DNA from: Flectonema sp. DT1601
Taxonomy: Eukaryota > Euglenozoa > Diplonemea > Diplonemida > Diplonemidae
Assembly: GCA_964019425.1 (NCBI GenBank)
Contig: OZ025853.1
Location: 1 to 64,000, forward strand
Length of the DNA: 64,000 nt
Reading direction: 5' to 3'
The translations under genes were made by a program, and so were the position numbers. A model generated the notes under the pieces. That model did not search any database, was not told where the DNA came from, and worked only from the letters and a program-made list of their open reading frames with translations. Every line of letters begins with the position of its first letter. Position 1 is the stretch's first letter. Shown one piece after another: positions 54,692 to 64,000 of the stretch.

Positions 54692-57600
54692 CTACACATC
54701 CATTCCACAGTCAACAAATGCTTTACACATTGCGTGGTTCTTTATCTTACGAAGGGCACGGGCTTGTACGTTTATCTGGTTTAGTATTTTTGATTGTTAT
54801 TTATCATCGCAATATATTTTTAACTATAAAAAGCTGTGATCACAAACCTTATTGGATAGCTGCTGACAACACGCTGCTTTCTCAAATGTTAGTACACATG
54901 AGAATTTACCGGCTCTGAGGCATAATCTGTTTTGTGATTTACTTATTGAGAATCAATATAATAATTCAATGTTGTCCTCCAACCTGAGAACACATACCGG
55001 TAGTTCAAGCGAGCGTCAACTTGGGCGAATGTTGCTTCCAATGGGAATGCCGCAACTAACAGAGCAGAAGAAGGACCAACGGAGTTTTTCTGCTGCTGAG
55101 ACTGAAGCATGTCCTGCACAAGAAGTAATTCATTACCATCGATATAGAGAAGCATCACAGTACCCTGTTTGGAAAGAAAGTTTTTCAGTCATAAGAAAAA
55201 TTCAAACAACGAGCTTTGTAAAAGTGTTAACTGATCTGAATAAAAGAAACATACCAAAGTTGCAAAGAACTCTTCCGCAACGTATTCAGTTGCTCGTGTT
55301 GGAGGTGGTTGAGGACAAGACTGACAGCGGAGACCATCCTTCAAATGAGTTTTATCGACAATTCCCCCAAGTGATTTTAGATGAGGTCCACTTGGAGGCG
55401 GAAGAAGAAAGTCGTCAATCCGATTTGGAGTTCCCGACAGTTTGAATATAAGTCTACGAAGTGTTAAGAAAGTGAGACACTCAACATTAATTAATTCATC
55501 AGTAGTGATAGGTGTTCGTCTCTCAAGAGGTAGCTTTACGAGCCAAGTTGGTCTTCCCGTTTGCTCATCGACATGAAATTCATTTTCAGTGTCCTGCCGC
55601 TCAGGTCTGTCTGCTGCACCAGGTTCCATCTTTTGCAAGATTGCTTCTCCCATTGAATTCCAAATTGAGACCCATCCACCTAATGGATGAGTAATTCGAC
55701 ATCTACGTTGTCTGATTTCAACAAGTTGAATAATAGCCCCAGGTTTTAATCTAGTTAGTAAAGTACTTTCTAAAGATTCTTCTTTTCGAACCATCGCTCC
55801 ACTTTTCCCAACAACTTTGTAAGTTCCAGGGCCTTGGCTAGCATCAGCTTGCGTTGGTGATGCCGGTGAACCCGGTATGGAACCAGGTGTTTCGTTGTTC
55901 CTTTGAGGGGATTCTGGTTGTGCTTCTCGTGAAGCTTGGCAATCAGTTCGAATAACATTTGAGTGGTGTCCATAAAGATCTTTTGATCTCAAGAAACCTA
56001 TATCTCTGTGTACTGGTAATACCCTGGCTAAATGAATGTACAACAATTCTAAAGGACGAACTGCTGACTTACCGAGTGCTAACAATGAACTTGACCTACT
56101 TCTAGGAACACTACCAGCTACTGAATTCTGACTGATATTCATACTGCTACCTGTTGCTGGTATTAGGGATGGTGGTGGTACTCCAACTGGAGCTGATACT
56201 GAATTCGCGATATCATTTTCAATTACATCATAACGCTTTCTAATTACTATACAAATAGTTCTGTAGATATCTCTTACTAATCTACAGTGATGAGGTATTA
56301 GTTTAATACCTTCCTCTCTTTCATCTTTTAGTAGTTCAGTTAGTACTCTGCAGGCTGTTTCGATACTTTGAAGTCTTCCGTATCTCGATAGGTTTCTAAC
56401 TACACGAGAAATATAAACAAGAACATGACCAGTAATATCAACACTGTAACCTGCCGTAGCGGAGTCTACTACTATTTCACTATCGCTTTCTGTTGGAGGG
56501 TCTGGGAAGCCTTCCAGTGCAGGTGTTTGCAGAAAGAGAGGGATGTCAAGATCTTGTGCTGCTCGCTGTTCATCCACGTCCGGTAGCGGAGTACTCTCAT
56601 CAGGTGGTGATAAAGAACTCTCAGACTCTTCTCCATCTTTTACTGAACTTTGTGTAGTTGTGTCAGGTTGTACTGCTGGAAAGACGGGTTCTACAGAATC
56701 TCCTCCTCCGTTGCCATCAGACTTGCGATGAATTCCAACAGATTCTAAAAGAGATTTCTCTATTCGATGAGGCTCTAATATAGCACAAAGAAGACCCAGT
56801 CCCGCCTGAGTTGGTCTGATGTCTTCATCTTCAGTCCACAGTAAGGCACTCGATACCCAACTTGAAGGATATGATGATAGAGGAGGTTCATCAGAAGGGT
56901 CAGGTTCTGGAGAAGGAGATGGATCAACGTACTGTTGCTGCTGTTGTGGTGGTGGTGGTGACGGTTGCTGTTCTTCTCTTTCCTTCTCATCACCTCCGTC
57001 ACTAGATCTTGAAACCTCTATACTACTTCTTGGAATTTGTCGCACTGGTGGTGGAGGTGGTGGTTTCTCAATTCCGTGATGTACTTCCAACCCCGCTAAT
57101 GATTTCAATACGATGTTTGCAAGTTCTGGATTCTTGAGAGTTGTAATCCAATTAGTTGCAATAAATATAGCAACAGATCGACTACAGTTAGCAGTACCAA
57201 GTGGGTATCCCATTATTGACCAGTGAAGACGTCTTGCTGCCTTAGTTGATTCAGTGAATAGCGGATAGAGTAATTCAGACTTTTGAATATGAAGTAAATC
57301 ATTAAAGTAAAAACAATCATCAAGAATGTCATCTGTAACCATTGCGACAGTTACAATAGGAACAGGGTTTGACAGAGGTAAAGGAAACGCAGTTGGATAA
57401 ACAACATTTATTAAACTTTCCTCAAACGTTGTTATGTAGGAATCCAATAGTTTCATTTCTTTCTTGAAAATTGAAAATATCTTATGAAGGTAAGCTGCTG
57501 TAGACACGACATGATTGACAATATACGGGTCATCAACACCACAAATATGAACGACAATGGCTCTTGAAGCAGCTCTAACTAAAGCATCTTTAGATCCAAG

Positions 57601-58122
57601 GAACTGCTCTGTCGCAACATACAGGGGAAACACATCCGTATCTCTATCGTAAAAACATTGAATAGTGTGAACGTCCAGCCGCAATGAAACCGACTTCAAG
57701 AAATTTATAAAGTTCGATAGCAATTCGTCTTCTCCTTCAAAATTGAAACCCTGAAAGGTTATCAGTCGGTTCAAATGCCCTCCAGAAAGGAGATAAAAAA
57801 CAGAAATACTCGACTTCACATTTTGAATTATGATGTACAATGTTTGTATGAGTTGTATTTGTACTTCCACAGGGATTCTTGAACAGAGTAGCTGAGTAAG
57901 AACCGGAAGCATGTTTCTCTCAAGGAAAACATCCCATACCTTTTGCTCTCCAGTAGCATCCCCCCAAACAAGAATCTCCGACATCTGTCTCACTGCTTCA
58001 ACAACAACATCTTGTCTAATCGAGTTAGGACTCTCAACATACTTCACAACATCAACGCAGAGAGCCGCCAGGTACTCTGGTGAGAGTTTGTTCTTGGGGC
58101 GGGCAGGGGTGAACCATGGCAT
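54692..58122 (-). CDS. CLEC16A: CLEC16A-family protein (FPL domain), four exons
   Basis: Exons 58122-55255, 55164-54998, 54914-54848 and 54775-54692 (introns of 90, 83 and 72 nt) join in frame to 1061 aa, close to human CLEC16A (1053 aa). The N-terminal FPL region (about 10-200) matches well: KLSPEYLAALCVDVV, SEILVWGD, a FLERNML helix, LIQTLYIIIQNV, SVFYLLSGGHLNRLI. Long disordered Pro/Ser/Asp-rich inserts (about 350-530) and a helical middle follow, then a C-terminal domain that continues into the small exons (LLYIDGNELLLVQDM; ALRKIKNHAMCKAF). Family members (Drosophila ema, C. elegans GOP-1, plant GFS9/TT9) act in endosome maturation, autophagy and mitophagy. TTTCTCTCAG lies 16 nt before the ATG. 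Confidence 0.9.
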
Positions 58123-60776
58123 GCTTTTTGAACCACCACTGAGAGAAATAAGAAGTCAAACTGATAGTATCACACAATTATTTATTATTTTATGTGGTCG
58201 AACACACTAAGAAGCATTTTACTGAGAGAATGAAATAATAATAAATCGATGCACACTTAGAACAGGTTACGTAAACAGTCAACTATTGCCATCGGAGGAC
58301 AGCAGATATCGAACTTCTCAGTTAGGGAAAAATCTTCCACAAATTGAATAGACAAATGCAGCGAAAGAAAAAGACTTGAAGATAGAGAAATTGGTAGTGT
58401 ACGGGGGAGGAATGGATTGTGGTTTCCGAGCAATCTAAATGTCAAGCCAATTGGCAGTTGTTACCGCATTGCTCATATCAGGCAACAGTCAGTGTGAAGT
58501 TATCAGCCTCCTGTTATCAAAGCGAAGACGAGAGAGAAGTCAAGTAGAGTAGCGCTGAGGAGAGAGAACACGCCCTATTGGGAAGTAAGACCAAAAGGGA
58601 AAAAAAAAAAGGAGAAAAGAAATATAAAAAAAAAAAGAAGAATATCAACAAAAGAAAAACACTAATTTGGAAGATATCTCAATTTCCCTAATCAGTTCCT
58701 GTACATTAGTTGAGGATCTAATCGTAAATAAAAAAAAATTTAAAAAAAAAAAAGAAACAAGATGAAGACCTCAGAACCAAACCAGCTAGTTAGAGACATG
58801 ACTTTTCACAAACTAAGAATCGATAGATCCATATAGCGAAAGTATATTGGCAATCGAACAAACCTCAGTCAGTCTGCCCGACAGGTTTAGGAATTACTTA
58901 AAGTCAAAAGTATTATAAAGAAATTACATTAGAAAACGAGAAAAGATATCAAAAAAACACCAACTCTTCATTTCACCTACGATAGGTGAATCAGTTGAAT
59001 GCAGAACACGACCAGTCTCCTCCATCTCTCGAACTAAACATCAAATACTTCTGTCCCAGTCAATCACTTTTAATAAGTTCTATCACGGGGAAAGTTGGAA
59101 CAGAAATATCTTTCTAATCATTCATGCGATGATATCGAAAGTAACGATGACGAGCCTTTTTCAAGAATGATAATAAGACTGGTCTCTGCATGTGTAATTC
59201 ACGTAGCAGAACTGACTGTCGAAAGGAAACAAAAAGAATAACCAAAAAAAAAGAAATAATAACAATAATAATTAAGCTTTTTTTTTTTGAAAAAAGAAAA
59301 GTTTTTTTAATGGCGTAAGATGGAACTCAGAAAAGACTAAGATTTACTAACGGATCCCAACTCACACCTGCCAACTTTCTTTTTTGCATATAAAGAATTC
59401 TGATTAATTTGATGTAAACAAGAAAAACGATCAAAATACCGAAAAGTACCATTCAAGGAACAAGAAAAAATAAGATGTAAGGAGGCTCTTATAACCAAGA
59501 CTTGTTCGCAACGCGAACGCATCTTTTTTTTAATAGCCGGAGAAGAAACTATTCAGATTAAGAGCGCTGATACATATTTCGTCATATTATTCCTTTCCCC
59601 TAGCCAGACTGCAACCAACAAAAAAAATAAAACTCAGATCTGAAAGGTTATTTTTCCTCCTTCCCCCTCTTTCTCATTTCAACAAGAAGATGTCTCTGAA
59701 AAAAATGTAAGCATTTGACTGATAAGTTTCCGATTATTTAAAAAAAAAAAAAAGAAGAAGAAAAAAAAAAGAATAATAGTTTTCCAATTAATAAATATGA
59801 GACAGTGTAAATAGGGAATAGATAACTATTGAACGCCATGCACGCAATGCGATGCGTACCTCGGCAGCAAAAATAAAATAGCGAGATGAATATATGAGAG
59901 ATATCAATCAAAGAAATGGTACTCAATTGGGGTTATTATTCTCAAAAAAAAAAAAAAAAGAAGAAAAAAAAACCATTCAGATTAGCCTTATTTCGTTGAA
60001 CACAGACAGAATCTTGTGCATTGGGGAAAATAAATTATGACCATAAGAAATAACAGCTTTCAATCTGAATAGTTTTTTCTCCGACTACGTCGGTACAAGA
60101 AAAAAGGGAAGTTGTGATTCGCATTTGCGGCTAATAGCAAGAAAAACAAAGAACTACTGCCGACTGCTGAACTTCGCGACTTGCTGTCATAAATAAAAAA
60201 AAAAAATACGAAATATTACCCTGGGGGGACGGGAAATAAGAATACTGGGTGAAACGTAGAAGGGGTGCCTTCTAGCTTTCACTCCCAGTATATTGGTTGA
60301 AATATGAGTTTTTTTGTTATAAAATAGTTGCACTAAATCAAAGATATAAAAAAAAAAAAGAAGAAGAAAAAGTTAAGAAAACACACATTGTTCTACTATT
60401 CCATTTAGCAGCTAATGGACAGCAGCCTCAACCTGATGGACTGCATTGCGTTATTCATAACTGAGTTCTTAATGTACATTGAATAGTCTGTGATACCAAA
60501 TAGAAAGGACTATCGTACGTCTGCTTAAACTTGTCTTAACTAATTAATATATTTTAATTGCAAACAATTAAGTAAAATATGAGACAGTTATTAAAAAAAA
60601 AAAAGTAATGTTGGGGGGAAGGCGAAAGTTGTTTCTCCTCACTACAGAAGTGAAGTGAGAAAATCTCGGGCAATGAGTCTCCACCGTTTTCAATCCTGTA
60701 AAAGAAGAAACTAAAGAGGTTCCAATATAAGAAATTACAAAGGAAGAACAAGAAAAAACCTTTCACAGCGACAAAG

Positions 60777-60818
<42 letters not shown>

Positions 60819-62990
60819 GAAGTATATTTTTCCCCCTTCTTGAATTAAGAATTGTTTCAATGGAACATCAAGTAATTCAAGAAAGCCAAAAATTAATGCA
60901 GAAATACGAACAAATCCACTCCATTGTCGGTTGTCAACCTTACAACAGGCAGAGATGTGCAAACGAGAGAAGGGAGGCTGTTTTTTTTTAGTATTTTTAA
61001 TCCATAAATATAAATAGCGGCAATAAATAAATCGTCGGAGGAAAAAAAGCAAAACAAAATAATAATGGTTTTCGGGTTCACAGCAAACCGATAAACCCAC
61101 ACAAAATAATTAAAAAAAAAAAATATTTTCCTCCTCCCTCCTCCGTAATTGGTAAATAATTAAAATCGCAAACACAATCGTGAACCGAACCAATTCCTTA
61201 TTGCTAAGATAACAAATCAAAACTGTACAGTTCAGCCAATTCCTTGGTCGCGCAGTTCAGCATTAGCTACCGCGACATTCTCAGAATAGCGGGGGGGGGG
61301 AAAGGGGGAAAAAAAAAAAAAAATCAATAAAACCGATGTAACTAAGAAAAAAGAACAACAGCAGCTTTATCCCGAAGGTAAGAACCCTTCAAACAGAATA
61401 GAGATTGAATATCTAACAGCTGAAGTTATCTGAACTTAATTTAGTACAGGTGATTTGTTTAATCGCAGTATCAAGTTACAGCCCTCTTCATTTAAGAAGG
61501 AAATATATTTCGTAATCAGATCACGTTTGTAACTAAATATTTAAGATTTGTTTATGTAAGCAGTATGAGATTCGTCATGAGATCAGTAATTGTACTGTTT
61601 TCGTTTTACTGGTAACAATGAAATCAACATATTGCATTACATATAACCAGTCAACTCACTAATTACTTCTGATCATGGCGCATCGATTGTTAATTTTATT
61701 TTCAAATTTACTTTCTGCCCCATTCCGTTCCAATGGAAGGTGGTGGGGAAGACAAAATAAGAATTTTAAAAAAAAAAAAAAAAAAAGCGGAGGTGCTGGA
61801 AAAAAACCTCTAGCTCTCCGAAAAACAAAGAAGAGAAGGCAAATAGTTAATTTCAAACAGGTATTCACTATCAGATTAAACAATGTTTGCAACATAAATT
61901 GATAATTAGTAGACCCAAGTTAGAACAGAACTCAGTACAGCAAGCGGATTCACATCTTGTGAAGTCGCTTCTTTGAAATTCAACAACACAAACGAACATT
62001 CCAGAGATTACATTAAAACTAATTACAAAAACAGTTATGTTATCCAACGACACTATACAGTATGAATTGTTAGGGGGTAACTAGCAGCAGCAACAGGTTG
62101 TGTTGGCTATTTTTGTAGTAATTAATAAAATAAAAACAAGATGCGGTATAGAGAAACAAGTCTTCACGACTCATAACTCGCACCGAGGACTACATTACTT
62201 GAACAACCATCCTATGTGTGCACGATCCGAACATTGGAAAATTATGGCTAAGAACGGCTTACGTGAACTTCCCTGTTTCCTTATTAGAAAACAAGAACAA
62301 AAAAAAAAGAACAGAAAAGACGGGTGAGATGATGACAAAAATAATTATTCAGCATATGAGTATGTAAATACAAAGAAGAAGAAAAAAAAACAAAGGAAAA
62401 AAAAAAAAAAAAAATTTCAATTTGCTATGATAAAAAAACAAACAAAAGAACAAAAAAAAAAAAAAAAAAAAAAATCGAATGTGTGTTCAAATAACCAAGA
62501 AGATGTAGGCAGGACAAAAAAAAAAATAATAATCAATACATTATTCTATGCAACTGTAGATATTTCATGCTTCAGACTGAAGACTAGTATTTCCCCACAC
62601 AATCTCGTTGAACTCACTTGACACAGAAGGCCTCTTCAGAAAGGCAGCAGCCTTCTCGTGAATGAAGCGGTTATTCGTTTTTTTTTATTTCTTTCCTTTT
62701 AAAAAACCAAAAGCACAATATCTACGTAAACACAGTTATGAGAGGAAAAAAATGTATCAAGAAAATATCTGTCAGGTGTTCTTTGACAAAAAAACAACTC
62801 ACCAGGAGTGAGTCACTGCGTGTGCAATAATTAAAAACAAAGTAATAATTGGCGTCTGACCGCCTCTATCAAAACTGAGGAAAGAATAAATCTGGTTGAT
62901 GCTGCCAGTGATTGCAAGATGGGATGTGGATACTCTGCTGCACTACTTGGAATACGAAAGAGAAACAAGATTCTCTCAGCGATGAGTAAG
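58123..62990. other. 4.9-kb gene-poor stretch
   Basis: No supported gene on either strand. It is dominated by poly-A/poly-T runs (58600-58640, 59735-59775, 59943-59972, 60592-60604, 60780-60815, 61764-61785, 62398-62474), which create small Phe/Lys-rich ORFs. It holds an inverted repeat at 59535-59560/60061-60086. I see no tRNA, snRNA or rRNA match. It is the longest gap in the genic part of the window. Confidence 0.55.
59535..60086. repeat. Inverted repeat pair, about 550 bp apart, MITE-like
   Basis: AGCCGGAGAAGAAACTATTC plus AGATTA (59535-59560) is the near reverse complement of 60061-60086 (CAATCTGAATAGTTTTTTCT plus CCGACT). A third partial copy, AACCATTCAGATTA, is at 59971-59984. The arrangement could be terminal inverted repeats of a small non-autonomous transposon; I see no clear target duplication. 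Confidence 0.55.
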
Positions 62991-63356
62991 TTAATGTTTG
63001 TGTGCTATCGCAGCGAGGTCGGTTTCCAAATCATCAAAATCATCTTCCAATGGCGGAGGTGGTGTTCCAGTCGAATCATTATCTGGGATGGCAGCCGTAG
63101 CTGCTCGCTTCTGCTGGTAATGAACTTTCTGACACGTCGTATCTTCACACGGCCATTTACAAACCAGCTCGCTGGCAACTGCGAACAACTCCTCGCACTC
63201 TGGACACTTTAATTGCAGTAAATGTTGAATCTCTTTACCGATAGTTCTCTTTTTCCACCTCCGAGAATGGAATGACAGTCCGTGAGGCAACATACCTAGA
63301 GTCGGGTCCTGAGCGCGTTCATGCATGCAGGGTGCGGCTTGCATTAAAAAATTCAT
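62991..63356 (-). CDS. Small conserved-looking zinc-binding protein
   Basis: A 121-aa protein starting MNFLMQAAPCMHERAQDPTL. It contains basic residues (SRRWKKRTIG), a Cys cluster consistent with one zinc site (CPECEELFAVASELVCKWPC then TTCQKVHY) and an acidic tail (LEDDFDDLETDLAAIAH). I do not recognise the family. The ATG was chosen because a strong acceptor-like TTTATCTCTCAG lies only 9 nt upstream, and the 17 codons above it would be on the far side of that site. It is about 300 bp downstream of the Utp25 stop, on the same strand. Confidence 0.68.
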   Translation of the reverse strand: MNFLMQAAPCMHERAQDPTLGMLPHGLSFHSRRWKKRTIGKEIQHLLQLKCPECEELFAVASELVCKWPCEDTTCQKVHYQQKRAATAAIPDNDSTGTPPPPLEDDFDDLETDLAAIAHKH

Positions 63357-63660
63357 CTTACCAAGCTGAGAGATAAATGAATTTTTATAAAATTGAGAAT
63401 AATACAAAACTAGATTGGGTTCCCTGTGAGCCAGAGAATGATAAATACTTTCCTTAGCTTATAAAGTGGACTTTCTATAAACTACGAATCATGTATTGTT
63501 GCTGCTGATAATATAAAAAAAAAATAGAAAAACATAAAATTACAAAACTAACAAAAACAACAATCTGATTCCCAAAGTGATGACGTAAATATTTATAAAC
63601 TTAAAAAACATTTTAAAAAAAAATAAAAAAAAAAAAAGAAGAAGAAGAAGAAGAAGAAGA
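63357..63660. other. Short intergenic spacer
   Basis: A spacer of 304 bp with a GAA microsatellite/poly-A run at 63617-63660 and the acceptor-like site of the next gene. Nothing else is seen. Confidence 0.6.
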
Positions 63661-64000
63661 TTAACAGAACATGTGCGTTGGTTTATCAGACGATAAGATC
63701 TTCTTCGTCCTCGTAGTTCCAAGAACTCGTAACATTTGTAAGTAATCTAACTTCGAATACAACGTTAGAACTGTTGGAGATGCTTCAGCTCTGATGTTGT
63801 TAGTCAATTCATGATAAAACCAAGTGCATTGAGGAAGTTGATAAAAAATGATAGATTTCGCTTGTTGAATAACATAACGACGGAAGAAATAAAATCGTTC
63901 AGTCATAAGCAAAAACGATCTCTTTTGGGTCGCGAACTCTTTAATATTCCAATGCATTTCTTTAGGAGGAGTGTACTCACACAGCTCACAAAACGAATCT
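63661..64000 (-). CDS. UTP25: U3 snoRNP-associated Utp25/DIEXF, C-terminal part (cut by window edge)
   Basis: The frame enters from beyond the right edge and gives the last 112 residues. They match the C-terminal domain of Utp25 (DIEXF/Def): FCELCEYTPPKEM, a LLMTERFYFFRRY segment, AKSIIFYQLPQ, WFYHEL, TVLTLYSKLD, LQMLRVLGTTRTKKIL and an ending STHMF-like DKPTHMFC. Utp25 is an SSU-processome component with a helicase-like fold that lacks catalytic motifs, needed for 18S rRNA maturation in the nucleolus. The catalytic-like core lies outside the window. Confidence 0.88.
   Translation of the reverse strand, partial: DSFCELCEYTPPKEMHWNIKEFATQKRSFLLMTERFYFFRRYVIQQAKSIIFYQLPQCTWFYHELTNNIRAEASPTVLTLYSKLDYLQMLRVLGTTRTKKILSSDKPTHMFC

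Noticed and set aside
1-64000. CRISPR arrays, operons, Shine-Dalgarno sites, rRNA genes
   Set aside because: The sequence is eukaryotic nuclear DNA; no regularly spaced direct repeats with unique spacers and no rRNA sequence were seen.

Overview
The window is nuclear DNA of a eukaryote, probably unicellular. Its genes have GT-AG introns of about 65-134 nt, mostly with GTATGT, GTATGC or GTTTGT donors. It encodes eukaryote-specific proteins (RanBP1, TMX2, CLEC16A, Utp25) and is full of poly-A/poly-T runs and eukaryotic repeats. I cannot fix the lineage. One-directional genes, splice-acceptor-like sites just before many start codons, and a surface protein built of W...CC...GC modules recall dinoflagellate/perkinsid-type protists. 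This is inference only.

Bases 1-16.8 kb are repeat and mobile-element territory. They open with a 4.5-kb perfect array of the 8-mer GCGGGTTT, against which lies a whole-looking Ngaro/DIRS-like tyrosine-recombinase retroelement (about 4523-9387) with split direct repeats. Next come nested duplications (9.5-11.5 kb) including a 32-bp minisatellite, two tRNA-derived SINE-like units (12.5-12.84 kb), a long hairpin, an unassigned ORF, further short GCGGGTTT tracts and a piggyBac relic (15.1-16.06 kb).

Bases 16.8-64 kb are genic, and every supported host gene is on the minus strand. In order of increasing coordinate they are: a small type I membrane protein; a MoaD/MOCS2A sulfur carrier; a TPR protein; a 1123-aa coiled-coil protein; an 882-aa conserved protein of unknown function; a secreted or membrane Cys-rich protein with nine W-CC-GC modules; RanBP1; a CCHC/CCCH zinc-finger protein; a GH30 glycosidase-like/ricin-lectin fusion; TMX2; an N-myristoylated kinase; an F-box/armadillo-like protein; a divergent RNA 3'-phosphate-cyclase-family protein; a coiled-coil protein; CLEC16A; a small zinc-binding protein; and the C-terminal end of Utp25, cut by the window edge. 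I joined exons by GT-AG boundaries that keep frame and complete known domains (RanBP1, TMX2, CLEC16A, the zinc-finger protein, the GH30 fusion and the Cys-rich protein).

The genes do not form one pathway; they are a mixed housekeeping set (nuclear transport, ribosome biogenesis, molybdenum cofactor, ER thioredoxin fold, endosome/autophagy). The unifying feature is architecture: one transcriptional direction over about 47 kb, often short gene spacing, and pyrimidine-rich 3' splice-site-like sequences 9-49 nt before at least ten start codons. That combination raises the possibility of spliced-leader trans-splicing, the observation I consider most worth testing.
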